Source: Bacillota bacterium
Lineage (GTDB): Bacteria; Bacillota; Clostridia; Christensenellales; SZUA-584
Length of the DNA stretch: 64,000 bases
NCBI GenBank assembly: GCA_023406895.1
Contig: JAEXTV010000031.1
Span: 242,298-306,297 of the forward strand
Direction of reading: 5' to 3'
The notes beneath the pieces are model-generated. The model saw only the letters and a program-made list of their open reading frames with translations. It was not told the origin of the DNA and ran no database searches. The number at the start of each line of letters is the position of its first letter. Within the stretch, counting starts at the first letter, position 1. Below, in pieces: positions 16,872-24,524 of the stretch. A program made the position numbers and the translations under genes.

Positions 16872-17497
16872 GGGGTTACAAGCTTTATATTTTCGATCTC
16901 GACGGTACGCTGGTGGATACGAAGCCCGATATTGCCCGTGCGCTGCAAAAGATGCTGGAGGAGGCCGGTTTGCCTGTGCCGAACCTTAACGAGGTGGCGC
17001 GCGCCATCGGCGGCGGCGCGAAGAACTCGGTGAGCATGCTGACGGGATTCGTGGGAGACGATGTGCTGCCGCATTTGGCGCGTTTTACGGAAGATTACGA
17101 GCAGATGTGCTGCGACAATACCTGCGTGTATGAGGGCGGGGAGGCGCTGCTGCGCCGTTTGAAGGAAGAGGGCGCGAAGCTCGCGCTGGTGACAATGAAA
17201 TACAAAGTGCCTACGCTCAAGATACTCGCCGCGCACGGGCTTGATATGTTCGATGCGGTGCTGACGTTTGATGATTTGAGCAAACGAAAGCCCGACCCGG
17301 AGAGTCTGTTTATGCTGTGCGAGAGGTTTGGCGTGGATGCGGCGGATGTGCTGATGATCGGTGACACGGTGACGGATATACGATACGCGCAGGCAGCGGG
17401 GGCGGATTGCTGTGCTGTGGTATACGGGTATGGGGAGACGGCAGATTTGCTCGCGCTGAAACCGACGTATGTGGTGGAGAGCCTGATGGATCTTTAA
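16868..17497 (+). CDS. HAD-family hydrolase, phosphoglycolate-phosphatase-like
   Basis: 209 residues with all four HAD motifs: FDLDGTLVDT (catalytic Asp pair near 9-11), VTMKYK, the lysine in LSKRKPDPES, and IGDTVTDIRYA. The helical cap between motifs I and II is the Gph/PpaX type. Family members remove phosphate from small metabolites (2-phosphoglycolate, pyrophosphate, sugar phosphates), and specificity cannot be read here. It is translationally coupled to trpS (ATGA overlap) and ends the operon. Confidence 0.88.
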   Translation: MRGYKLYIFDLDGTLVDTKPDIARALQKMLEEAGLPVPNLNEVARAIGGGAKNSVSMLTGFVGDDVLPHLARFTEDYEQMCCDNTCVYEGGEALLRRLKEEGAKLALVTMKYKVPTLKILAAHGLDMFDAVLTFDDLSKRKPDPESLFMLCERFGVDAADVLMIGDTVTDIRYAQAAGADCCAVVYGYGETADLLALKPTYVVESLMDL

Positions 17498-17550
17498 ACG
17501 CAACATCAGATTCAATTAATATAGGCGTAGGGTTTCTGTAATTAATTCAG

Positions 17551-17702
17551 CCATTTTCTCTCCCCCAGTCACCTATCGGTGACAGCCCCCTCCTCAGAGG
17601 GGGCCAAGATATAAGCTTTGTTCGTTTTCAAGGCTCCCTCTGAGGACTACCCTGCAAGGGTGGATTGGGAGCTGTCGGCGAAGCCGACTGAGGGAGAGAC
17701 AT
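17551..17702. repeat. Dispersed repeat, family R1 (CTCCCTC..GTCGGCTTCGCCGAC type)
   Basis: CTCTCCCCCAGTCACCTATCG, CCCCCTCCTCAGAGGGGGCC and TCAAGGCTCCCTCTGAGG..GGGAGCTGTCGGCGAAGCCGACTGAGGGAGAGA form nested inverted arms. Related copies lie at 19.25, 28.0, 43.1 and 57.4 kb. The 3' end of the DUF559 gene reads into this element. Confidence 0.8.
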
Positions 17703-18044
17703 CGATACAGTTTTGTCAATCAATTCGCAAACACCCGCAAAGTTACGGTCAACATCCAAATTGCATATCCTTAAGACTTTTAAATTAATGGACTGCAATA
17801 TCTCAGCGCGCTCAATGTCCCTTTGCACCTGTTCAGGCTCATAATGCCCGCCGCCATCCAATTCGATAACCAACCTCGCTTTGGCACAATAGAAGTCAAC
17901 AATATAGTTACCGATCGCTTTTTGGCGTTGAAAACGAACCGGATAGAGACGAAGAAACTCATACCACAATTTGCGTTCCCAGTGTGTCATATTTTCTCTC
18001 AACTCTTTGGCTAATGGGATATTGTCTTTGTTGTATTCTTTCAT
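17628..18044 (-). CDS. DUF559 (endonuclease-like) protein with repeat-derived C-terminus
   Basis: 138 residues. The core LRENMTHWERKLWYEFLR..FQRQKAIGNYIVDFYC..ARLVIELDGGGHYE is the DUF559 fold, a PD-(D/E)XK-type domain related to very-short-patch repair endonucleases. FYC, ELDGGGH and the Lys-containing strand carry the putative active-site residues. ATG 18044 has GGAGAG just upstream; the longer frame would begin in AT-rich leader. The last 25 or so residues (from LPQSASPTAP) are encoded by the R1 repeat, so the natural stop seems to have been replaced by the element. A homologous fragment of its 3' end lies at 19378-19462. Target and role are unknown; such genes are often mobile or repeat-associated. 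Confidence 0.8.
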   Translation of the reverse strand: MKEYNKDNIPLAKELRENMTHWERKLWYEFLRLYPVRFQRQKAIGNYIVDFYCAKARLVIELDGGGHYEPEQVQRDIERAEILQSINLKVLRICNLDVDRNFAGVCELIDKTVSMSLPQSASPTAPNPPLQGSPQREP

Positions 18045-18181
18045 AGGCTCTCCTTCTGTAACCCAAACGAGATTGGACACCCTATTAAACTGTGTACAAA
18101 ATATATTCAAAATAATACCATAAAAATTATACGTTACAAACAAGTATTTACATAATTCACTCATCTATAAAAACAAAGAGA

Positions 18182-18210
18182 CCGTCAAAAACCTGTGATA
18201 TTTTTGACGG
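18182..18210 (-). terminator. Probable terminator of the inositol-phosphatase-family gene
   Basis: CCGTCAAAAA and TTTTTGACGG form a perfect 10-bp stem around a 9-base loop. On the minus strand it is followed by TCTCTTTGTTTTT. It lies about 70 bases after the stop codon. Confidence 0.6.
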
Positions 18211-18281
18211 GAGATTGGGGGAGGGCTATCAATGTGATATATCGTCTTTCTATTTAAAACATGTTCGAGATGCTTGCCATC

Positions 18282-19106
18282 TTATTTAAGAGAATCTTCT
18301 ATCTCCGCTGAAATTTTCAGCACTTCGTTCTTCATATGCCGATTAGACGCGAATGTGTATTTAGAAACTATGTCGTGTTCACTTCCGTCCACATCATACA
18401 CCTCGCCGCCGGCTTCTCTCACCAGCAGCACGCCGCCTTGCACATCCCACGCATTGTTGCTCAGCGTGATGCTGATATCCGCTCGTCCTGCGGCCAGCCA
18501 TGCCAAATGCAAAGCCGCTGAACCGAGCATTCTGACGCGATTCACCTGATGCCCAAGCGTCTCAATGTATTTGTATCTGACTCTGTTTCTTGCGTCGCGG
18601 TTATCGCCAACGGCAAAATCGCCGTAGGTTAATATGGCAGAGCTCAGCGTATCAACATCTGAAACATAAATGCGTTTGCCGTTCAAAAAGGCACCCATGC
18701 CTTCACCGGCAATGTATGTTTCATTTAAGGATGGGAAGCAAATACCTGAGGCAATGGGTTTGCCGTTATTTATCAGTGCAATGGACGTACCGTAAATGCT
18801 GATATCTCGCGCGTAGTTGGCCGTGCCGTCAATGGGGTCAATCGCCCAGAACAGGCCGGTGGTGTCGCCTGCCACGGCGTCCGGAGACAGCTCCTCGCCC
18901 ATAATCGGGATATGAGCAAAAGACGTAAGCAGATGGTCTCTGTAGATCTTTTCGAGCTCAATATCTGTGTTTAAAGCAAAGTCGCGGCTGCTTTTTTGAA
19001 CTTCAACAATGCCGCAGCCAAGCTTTTCAAGGAGAAAATCACAGCCGATTTTGAGTAAATCGTTAATCTCGTTCATGTAGTGAGTCACGTTGTTTGATGT
19101 ATACAT
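18282..19106 (-). CDS. Inositol monophosphatase family protein
   Basis: 274 residues. The metal-binding motifs of the family are present: GEELS (Glu pair near 73-74), WAIDPIDGTANYA near 87-99, and the C-terminal WDVQGGVLL. These enzymes use Mg2+ to hydrolyse phosphate from inositol phosphates, fructose bisphosphate, NADP or PAP, and substrate is not decided by these motifs. ATG 19106 is chosen because longer frames run into AT-rich leader; the ribosome site (AGAGG, about 13 bases away) is weak. The gene stands alone between two R1-associated segments. Confidence 0.88.
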   Translation of the reverse strand: MYTSNNVTHYMNEINDLLKIGCDFLLEKLGCGIVEVQKSSRDFALNTDIELEKIYRDHLLTSFAHIPIMGEELSPDAVAGDTTGLFWAIDPIDGTANYARDISIYGTSIALINNGKPIASGICFPSLNETYIAGEGMGAFLNGKRIYVSDVDTLSSAILTYGDFAVGDNRDARNRVRYKYIETLGHQVNRVRMLGSAALHLAWLAAGRADISITLSNNAWDVQGGVLLVREAGGEVYDVDGSEHDIVSKYTFASNRHMKNEVLKISAEIEDSLK

Positions 19107-19243
19107 GGGTTGTTGCAGCCTCTTCTTGTGATTATTATTGCGTATTATTACAGTCGTTTTTGAATTATAACATGCTGATAGGTACAATATAAGCAACGAT
19201 ATGACATTATTCACTGGCGGAAGATTTTTTGTAATTAAGACAG

Positions 19244-19374
19244 CCATAATCTCTCCCTCAGGAGTCCATTTTGATGGATAATTGTCAGAGGGGGCTGGGA
19301 TATAAGCTTACTGGTTTTCAAGGCTCCCTCTGAAGAGGGAGCTGTCGGCGAAGCCGACTGAGGGAGAGATACTG
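19244..19374. repeat. Dispersed repeat, family R1
   Basis: CTCTCCCTCAGGAG.. and GGCTCCCTCTGAAGAGGGAGCTGTCGGCGAAGCCGACTGAGGGAGAGA match the copy at 17.6 kb, including the preceding TTTGTAATTAA.ACAGCCAT and the internal GGGATATAAGCTT. The flanking DUF559 3' fragment is duplicated as well. Confidence 0.8.
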
Positions 19375-19377
19375 AGT

Positions 19378-19462
19378 TCTATTGATCAATTTGCAGACAC
19401 TCATGAAGTTTCGGTCAATATCCATGTTACATATCCGCAATTCTTTCAGGTTTAATGAACGT
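19378..19462 (-). pseudogene. Duplicated 3' fragment of the DUF559 gene
   Basis: Read on the minus strand, this stretch encodes SLNLKELRICNMDIDRNF and continues MSVCKLINRT. It aligns without gaps with SINLKVLRICNLDVDRNF and AGVCELIDKT of the intact DUF559 gene. As at 17.7 kb, the fragment runs directly into an R1 repeat, so gene end and repeat were copied together. There is no start and no core domain: a remnant. Confidence 0.75.
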
Positions 19463-19475
19463 TTATTGTGCCTAC

Positions 19476-19889
19476 TCACTTTTTGCGAATTCTTACAACA
19501 ACATCAACAGCAAGCCCGATCACCATACAAGCCAGCAAACCCACCACCCATAGAACCCAAAAATTATTGGTGTGCCCGCCGCCCGGATCAAATCCATCCG
19601 TGTTGAACAATACCCCGAGTACAAACCCTGCAATATAGCCGCAGGCAGTCAGCACAGACATCCAACGCAGCTTTAGCACCAGCGAAATAAGCAGCACAAC
19701 GAGGCTGAACCCAGCCAGTATATCAGCCCATTGTTTCATGCCATGTATATTAAAAAATACAAATCTGCACAGCAAGTACGACATGCAAAGACACAACAGC
19801 AACCCGATACCCCGGATAGCCTTTTTCAGCTGAACGTTCTTCAAAAAATAAGCCCCCTTTGCAGTTGAATTGTACGGCTTGTTTGACAT
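19476..19889 (-). CDS. Hypothetical four-helix membrane protein
   Basis: 137 residues with four hydrophobic segments (about 26-47, 54-74, 77-95, 108-132). A loop NTDGFDPGGGHTNN lies between helices 3 and 4, and the C-terminus is basic (RIRKK). I do not recognise the family. No Shine-Dalgarno precedes ATG 19889, but TATAAT lies 5 bases before it on the minus strand, and the upstream membrane-protein gene ends 13 bases away. It is either co-transcribed with that gene or made from a leaderless transcript. Confidence 0.7.
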   Translation of the reverse strand: MSNKPYNSTAKGAYFLKNVQLKKAIRGIGLLLCLCMSYLLCRFVFFNIHGMKQWADILAGFSLVVLLISLVLKLRWMSVLTACGYIAGFVLGVLFNTDGFDPGGGHTNNFWVLWVVGLLACMVIGLAVDVVVRIRKK

Positions 19890-19902
19890 GATTCATTATA
19901 CA

Positions 19903-20583
19903 CTAGAAATACTTTCGCAGCTTCAGCCCGTCCACGAAATTCAGCCTCTTTTCCATCACGCGGCTGATGAGCCCGATGATCCGCCCGTTCACGAGCGCAC
20001 AGAAAACCGTCCCTAATTTCACACCCTCAAAATGAAACAGCCCGAAGAACGAAAATGAGAGGATAATGCCGATCACACAGCTTACGCAGTCGTACCATAT
20101 CTTAAAGCGATTGATATTGATATGCGTCTTTGCGGATACCTCCTTCACGAACAACTCATACACCTCGGGCGCAATATACGTGTGAAAAATGAACGCCACA
20201 CCCAGCGCGCACAGCAGCAGCCCGATGACGTAAAACAACAGGCGCACGGCCAGCAGTGACGCATCCAAATGCGCCGCGAGCGCCATACAGCCGTCCAGCG
20301 CAAAGCCGTAAATCACCGCAGTGACAAATGAAAACAAATATGAGATCTTGAACCGCCGCAGCACGATCATCATGGCGGCCAGCAGGCACACCTGTAAGGT
20401 ATATTCCGCCATTCCAAAAGTCACAAACGGCCAAATGGCGGAGAGCTTGAGATAGATGAGGTAAGCCGGAGCCACCACCATCGATATGCCCATGTCGGCT
20501 TTTTCCATAAAAGCGGTGCCGAGCGCGAGCGCGGCAATACCCAAAACATACGCGAGTTCCGTATAAAACGCAGCTTTCTTCAT
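19903..20583 (-). CDS. YczE/YitT-like integral membrane protein (DUF6198 type)
   Basis: 226 residues with five to six membrane helices, including LAYVLGIAALALGTAFMEKA followed by DMGISMVVAPAYL, the usual opening of YczE/DUF6198 proteins, and a later pair LLFYVIGLLLCALGVAF and SCVIGIILSFSFFGLFHF. The C-terminal GLISRVMEKRL is cytoplasmic. ATG 20583 has a GGGGGA ribosome site. Members are uncharacterised; some related proteins are linked to transport or lipopeptide export. The following small membrane protein lies 13 bases downstream. Confidence 0.75.
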   Translation of the reverse strand: MKKAAFYTELAYVLGIAALALGTAFMEKADMGISMVVAPAYLIYLKLSAIWPFVTFGMAEYTLQVCLLAAMMIVLRRFKISYLFSFVTAVIYGFALDGCMALAAHLDASLLAVRLLFYVIGLLLCALGVAFIFHTYIAPEVYELFVKEVSAKTHININRFKIWYDCVSCVIGIILSFSFFGLFHFEGVKLGTVFCALVNGRIIGLISRVMEKRLNFVDGLKLRKYF

Positions 20584-20755
20584 AATTCCCCCGGAAAAGA
20601 AATACACCTCGACCTGTTTGGTACAGAAACAGGCAAAGGTGATTTAACGCATTGATTATACTGTAAGCGACGCCGTGTTGGCAACTCAAAAAGCGATAAT
20701 GCCATCCTGAACATAAATAGATGCTCGGTTTTCTTCCATTTCCAGAAATACATGG

Positions 20756-20761
20756 TATAAT
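20756..20761 (+). promoter_or_regulatory. -10 box of the VOC gene
   Basis: TATAAT at 20756-20761, 36 bases before the chosen ATG. The -35 region is poor. Confidence 0.5.
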
Positions 20762-20797
20762 TGCATGTATATTGAGCATATACGGGAGGCTGAAAGT

Positions 20798-21190
20798 ATG
20801 AATCCAGTATTCGTCAACACCATCGTATTTGTGAAAGACATAGAACGCTCTAAGACTTTTTACGCGGACGTATTAAAACAAAAGATCATGCAGGACTTTG
20901 GTTCCCTCGTGCTTTTTGAGAACCATTTCGCTTTGCATCAGGTACAGAGCATCTACCAAACTGTGTTTAAACAGGGGCCAGATGATGTGCCGCTTGATCA
21001 GGGAAAAAGAAATCTCTTAATCTATTTTGAATCGCAACGACTTGACGATATGTACGCGTGTGTCTGCGCGGCCGGCGCGCGGCTGATACACGGAATTGAA
21101 CGGCAGACATGGGGGCAGAAGGTGTTTCGTTTTTTCGATCCAGACGGGCACATTGTTGAAATCGGCGAATCGCTGGATGCCGAAGAGTAA
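20798..21190 (+). CDS. VOC (glyoxalase/dioxygenase superfamily) protein
   Basis: 130 residues with the paired beta-alpha-beta-beta-beta VOC pattern: NTIVFVKDIERSKTFYADVL at the start and RFFDPDGHIVEIGESL at the end. His/Glu in the last strand (GHIVEIGE) and the His near 44-47 are possible metal ligands. VOC proteins include glyoxalase I, fosfomycin-resistance enzymes and drug-binding proteins; this one cannot be assigned further. ATG 20798 follows GGGAGG (20784-20789); an ATG at 20765 has no ribosome site and sits on the promoter. It is converging with the Cys/Gly-rich gene. Confidence 0.85.
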   Translation: MNPVFVNTIVFVKDIERSKTFYADVLKQKIMQDFGSLVLFENHFALHQVQSIYQTVFKQGPDDVPLDQGKRNLLIYFESQRLDDMYACVCAAGARLIHGIERQTWGQKVFRFFDPDGHIVEIGESLDAEE

Positions 21191-21221
21191 AAAAAGAGGG
21201 CTTTTATCAGGATAAGCCCTC
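21189..21221 (-). terminator. Intrinsic terminator of the Cys/Gly-rich small gene
   Basis: GAGGGCTT and AAGCCCTC (21196-21221) form an 8-bp stem. On the minus strand it is followed by seven T residues; on the plus strand there is no T run. It therefore serves the minus-strand gene and supports that gene being real. Confidence 0.8.
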
Positions 21222-21321
21222 CCACAGAATTTGCCAGGAACATACACTTTATTGTATATGTTAATGCTATACCCTTATGATTGTTCAACCGCTGTTCGAA
21301 AACGAGCGGATCACATATTTG

Positions 21322-21555
21322 TTAGCATTTTGCGCAGCCGCCGCCAAAGCCTTCGTTGCCACAGCAGCAGCAAAGCAGGATGATAATCCAGATAATGCAG
21401 CAGCAGTTTCCACCGCCGAAGCCGCCGAAGCCGCCTCCGCAGCCTTCATTGCAGCCACCGCCCCAGCCGCCACAGCAGCAGAGCAATAAGATGATAATCC
21501 AGCAGCAGCAACCTCCGCCGCCAAAGCCGCCTCCGCAGCCACCATCAAATCCCAT
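21322..21555 (-). CDS. Cys/Gly-rich small protein with internal duplication (HCB-like)
   Basis: 77 residues made of two similar halves. Each has a Gly-rich run (GGCGGGFGGGG; GCGGGFGGFGGGN), a CCC block, a short hydrophobic segment (WIIILLL; IIWIIILL) and another Cys block (CCC; CCCC). It ends GFGGGCAKC. Seventeen or so cysteines in 77 residues point to dense disulfide or metal cross-linking. Clostridia encode similar small proteins often labelled chorion-class high-cysteine HCB proteins; some are thought to be spore-surface components. A perfect AGGAGG lies 9 bases before the ATG and a terminator follows, so translation is credible. The Ala-rich frames on the opposite strand have neither. Confidence 0.75.
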   Translation of the reverse strand: MGFDGGCGGGFGGGGCCCWIIILLLCCCGGWGGGCNEGCGGGFGGFGGGNCCCIIWIIILLCCCCGNEGFGGGCAKC

Positions 21556-21654
21556 ATATAACGTCCTCCTTGTATAGATTATTCGGTTCTCCCCTTTATT
21601 CGAGGCTCAATCTATACTACGCAGGGACGCGGATTTTGGTGCATATCTGCGATT

Positions 21655-22905
21655 TTATACGGAAAGTGATATGTCGTCTGTTTCCTGCCCGTCGGTGTTA
21701 TTTATAAGCGCCGGTTCACGGCCTTCAATCCCGTCGATGCGGCTCAATTCCTTTTCAATAGTGCGCGATTTGCGCGACGCATCTTCGAGGTTGTTCTGTG
21801 CGGCGCGCAGGCTTCGCTGTGTTTTGTCAATCGCGTCGGTGAATCCGCCGAATGCTTTGCGTGTCGCATCAAGCAGCTTTAATACCTCGCCCGACTGTTT
21901 TTCGATCGCGAGCGTCCGAAACCCCATCTGCAAGCTGTTCAGCAGCGCAGTCAGCGTGGAGGGCCCCGCAATGGTTACATGACACTCGCGCTGGCAGACA
22001 TCCGAAAGGCCGAGCGATATCGCGTCGGCATAAAGCCCCTCGGTGGGCAGATACATAATCGCAAAATCCGTCGTGACCGGCGGGTTGATGTATTTGCTCT
22101 GTATGCGCTTGGCTTCTGTCAGCAGACTCCTTGAAAGCGCTTTCACCGCTGCCTTGGCCATTTCTTTGTTGCCTGTCGCAAACATCTCTTCTTTTTTTAT
22201 AAAATCTTCCATCGGAAACTTGGAATCGATCGGCAGCAGCACGGTATCATCGCCGCTGCCCGGCAGCACAATGGCGAACTCCACGTGTTCGCGGTTGTCC
22301 TTCACGCTCGCATCGCGCACGAACTGAACGGGGGAGAGCATCGCGGAAAGCAGGCTCCCGAGCTGGGTTTCGCCCCATGTGCCGCGCACCTTCACGTTCG
22401 TCAGCACACGCTTCAAATCGCCCACGCCCGCCGCGAGGCTGCGTACCTCGCCCATGCTCTTAAACACCTGCTCCAGCTGGTCGCTGACCTGCTTGAACGA
22501 GCCCGTGAGGCGTTTTTGCAGCACATCCGAAAGCTGTTCGTCCACGGTTTTGCGCATCTGTTCGAGGCGGCGCTCATTCGCATCAGACATGTTTTTGAGC
22601 TGCTGCTCCACGGCACGGCGCAGTGCTTCCATGCTCTGCTGATTTTGCAGCGCGGTGTCGCTGAGTGTCTTCGTAAAGCCGTCTCCGAGCACCTTGAACA
22701 TCTCCATCACCTCGCGGCGCTGCTGATAGGCGTTTTGCGCGCTTTGCTGCTTTAAGTCGCCGAGCAGCGCCACAAAGGTCGCCTGCATCTGGCTGACTGA
22801 TTGATTCGCCTGGTGCGTCTGATTTTTTCGCGACAGCTGCAGCGCCAAAATGATGATCAGCAAAAGGATGATAACGCCCGCCGCTATGCCGTACAACATG
22901 TCCAT
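21655..22905 (-). CDS. rmuC: DNA recombination protein RmuC
   Basis: 416 residues. An N-terminal membrane helix (GIAAGVIILLLIIILALQL) is followed by a long coiled coil (about 35-165) and the RmuC core with KVRGTWGETQLGSLL, LPIDSKFPMEDF and the catalytic-like block FAIMYLPTEGLYAEA-type (here TDFAIMYLPTEGLYADA). The core is a predicted PD-(D/E)XK nuclease fold. RmuC limits inversions and recombination at short inverted repeats, of interest given how many such repeats this window holds. ATG 22905 is preferred because GAGGTG lies 7 bases upstream; the ATG at 22911 is only 1 base from it. Confidence 0.93.
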   Translation of the reverse strand: MDMLYGIAAGVIILLLIIILALQLSRKNQTHQANQSVSQMQATFVALLGDLKQQSAQNAYQQRREVMEMFKVLGDGFTKTLSDTALQNQQSMEALRRAVEQQLKNMSDANERRLEQMRKTVDEQLSDVLQKRLTGSFKQVSDQLEQVFKSMGEVRSLAAGVGDLKRVLTNVKVRGTWGETQLGSLLSAMLSPVQFVRDASVKDNREHVEFAIVLPGSGDDTVLLPIDSKFPMEDFIKKEEMFATGNKEMAKAAVKALSRSLLTEAKRIQSKYINPPVTTDFAIMYLPTEGLYADAISLGLSDVCQRECHVTIAGPSTLTALLNSLQMGFRTLAIEKQSGEVLKLLDATRKAFGGFTDAIDKTQRSLRAAQNNLEDASRKSRTIEKELSRIDGIEGREPALINNTDGQETDDISLSV

Positions 22906-23269
22906 ATTCATTCACCTCATTCAATCAGTATACCATAAGAAAGGCCGCTTTTTGGGACAGCTTGAAATCACACTTTGTTTTTGACGTACCGCAATAATCG
23001 AGACGTCATTGTGACTGCCACTCTTTGCATCCGATGTCGTGAATGCGATTGCGTAGTTGACCAGTCAGATATGGATATGCAACAATATATCTATGTCTGC
23101 AATGGGACACGATGGCCGATATAGTGACTTTGCATAGCGATGGCACGTGATGTCAGAATCAGCAGATAAGCATAAATTGGGGTATTCCGAACAGAAACAT
23201 ATTCAAAATGTATACCTTTCACTTATTCGGTAAAAACTATGTTTGGTATTGAAATCCGATAAATAATTG
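22906..23269. other. Intergenic stretch with no recognised element
   Basis: About 365 bases between rmuC and the DUF2975 promoter. Several short GTGACTG/CAGTCA-like pieces occur, but no open frame with a ribosome site, no clear hairpin-terminator and no firm match to repeat families R1-R4. Confidence 0.4.
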
Positions 23270-23298
23270 TTGACTTTAATCATCTGCTGTGCTATTCT
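23270..23298 (+). promoter_or_regulatory. Promoter of the DUF2975-XRE operon
   Basis: TTGACT (23270-23275), 17-bp spacer, TATTCT (23293-23298), 24 bases before the start codon. Confidence 0.75.
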
Positions 23299-23321
23299 CA
23301 CGAAAAATGGAGGTATCTGTG

Positions 23322-23789
23322 ATGCCAGAAAGATGGAATATACCGATCATACTGCAGCGCATGCTGGAGGTTTTGCTGGTTATCAGTCCTCTTGTGGTCA
23401 TCGCAATGCCGTTCGTTTTTTTATACGTGGATCCCGATTTTGTCAACAAGTACATATCAGGCGGTGCGCAGGATAAATGGGTGGCTTTTGTGTTTATCGA
23501 GATTTGCTGCGTGTGCTGCTGGTTTATTTTATTGTTTCTGCAGAAACTCTTAAGAACGGTCAATGTGAGTTCGCCGTTTGTGATTAAAAACGTACAGTAT
23601 CTAAAATACATTTCGTATATCTGTGCGTTTATGGCGTTTGTACTCATCGTGAAAACGTTTGTTGACTTTTCGGTGATGACGCCTGTGGTGGCGATACTCG
23701 GGATGCTTTCGTGCCTGTTCTGCCAGACGCTGGCCTGGGTTTTTGATAAGGCCATCAGGCTTAAAGACGAAAACGACCTGACGATTTGA
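23322..23789 (+). CDS. DUF2975 family membrane protein
   Basis: 155 residues with four membrane helices (about 10-35, 48-70, 92-112, 122-145) in the DUF2975 pattern; the segment ISYICAFMAFVLIVKTF is typical. ATG 23322 follows GGAGG by 8 bases. The next gene is an XRE regulator with AGGAGGAG just upstream, the arrangement in which DUF2975 proteins are usually found. The membrane protein may sense or be the target of the regulator. Function unknown. Confidence 0.82.
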   Translation: MPERWNIPIILQRMLEVLLVISPLVVIAMPFVFLYVDPDFVNKYISGGAQDKWVAFVFIEICCVCCWFILLFLQKLLRTVNVSSPFVIKNVQYLKYISYICAFMAFVLIVKTFVDFSVMTPVVAILGMLSCLFCQTLAWVFDKAIRLKDENDLTI

Positions 23790-23808
23790 CAGAAAAGGAG
23801 GAGAGCCA

Positions 23809-24024
23809 TTGGCAATTATCGTGAATCTTGACGTGATGATGGCAAAAAGAAAAATATCGCTCAATGAGCTCTCTGATAAGGTGGGCATTACGAAGGCGAA
23901 TCTATCCATTTTAAAAACCGGCAAGGCGAAGGCGATACGATTCTCGACACTCAACGCGATTTGTATCGAGCTTAACTGCCAGCCTGGCGATATTTTAGAG
24001 TTCAGGGAGGGCGAGGATGACTGA
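23809..24024 (+). CDS. XRE-family (YozG-like) transcriptional regulator
   Basis: 71 residues, almost entirely a Cro/C1 helix-turn-helix: LDVMMAKRKISLNELSDKVG, ITKANLSILKTGKAKAIRF, then INAICIELNCQPGDILEF-like. The start is TTG 23809, supported by AGGAGGAG at 23796-23803; the family begins MAII(V/I)NLDVM, which fits exactly. It is second in the operon with the DUF2975 gene and overlaps a tiny acidic ORF. Likely a local repressor of the operon. Confidence 0.9.
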   Translation: MAIIVNLDVMMAKRKISLNELSDKVGITKANLSILKTGKAKAIRFSTLNAICIELNCQPGDILEFREGEDD

Positions 24025-24130
24025 TACCAACTATCTGTACGAGTACTTTCTGGCGAACAGCCCGGATCAAAAAGAAGATGATTCGGACTCTAGCGAAGAA
24101 GATAGCAGCCTCGAAGAAGACGACAAATAG
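24017..24130 (+). CDS. Tiny acidic protein overlapping the XRE gene
   Basis: 37 residues: MTDTNYLYEYFLANSPDQ, then a tail of Asp, Glu and Ser (DDSDSSEEDSSLEEDDK). ATG 24017 overlaps the XRE stop (24022-24024), and GGGAGG with GCGAGG lies just before it, favouring coupled translation. A hairpin terminator begins 9 bases after the stop. The aromatic N-terminus plus acidic tail could bind a basic partner such as the regulator. No family recognised. Confidence 0.6.
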   Translation: MTDTNYLYEYFLANSPDQKEDDSDSSEEDSSLEEDDK

Positions 24131-24138
24131 CATTTCAG

Positions 24139-24170
24139 AAACAGCAGCCGGACAGCCGCTGTTTTTATTT
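24139..24170 (+). terminator. Terminator of the DUF2975-XRE operon
   Basis: AAACAGC (24139-24145) pairs with GCTGTTT (24158-24164) and is followed by TTATTTT. Confidence 0.7.
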
Positions 24171-24232
24171 TCTCAAGAATTTCCCGCCAAAGCCGGGGGG
24201 CAAAAGGCTTTTGTATAAAGTTAAGTTGACAT

Positions 24233-24280
24233 AGCCTTCTCCCGGAGGAGAAAGCGGCGCGAAGCACCGGAAGAGGTGCC
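24233..24280. repeat. Dispersed repeat, family R2 (CCTTCTCC..GGAGAAAG..GCGAAGCACCGG type)
   Basis: GCCTTCTCCCGGAGGAGAAAG followed by CGGCGCGAAGCACCGGAAGAGGTGCC matches the element at 62.0 kb (CCTTCTCCTTGAGGAGAAGG, GTGGTGCGAAGCACCGGAT). The rest of 24171-24457 shows nothing else. Confidence 0.7.
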
Positions 24281-24457
24281 AATAAAACAAGATGTTTATA
24301 GAAGCCCCACACCAACTGCCTGTCGGTGACAGAAAGGCAAAAGCACGCGTTTGCTTACACGAACGCTCATATATGCAAATCGAGGTTGGCAGACACGCCC
24401 GTTTCGTTCACCGACGGATTTGATTCACGCGCCAATTCATTCTTTATTTGTCGGATG

Positions 24458-24486
24458 TTGATTGTAGCGAAAAAAAGTGATAATTT
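24458..24486 (+). promoter_or_regulatory. Probable promoter of the aldo/keto reductase gene
   Basis: TTGATT (24458-24463), 17-bp spacer, TAATTT (24481-24486), 38 bases before the start codon. Confidence 0.5.
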
Positions 24487-24524
24487 AAGTGAAAACGTCA
24501 TGAACGGTAATGAAAGGCAGCAAC

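Noticed and set aside
21277..21577. Ala-rich and Pro/Gln-rich open frames opposite the Cys/Gly-rich gene
   Set aside because: They mirror the GGN/TGY codons of the minus-strand gene, lack ribosome sites, and the terminator downstream has its T run on the minus strand.
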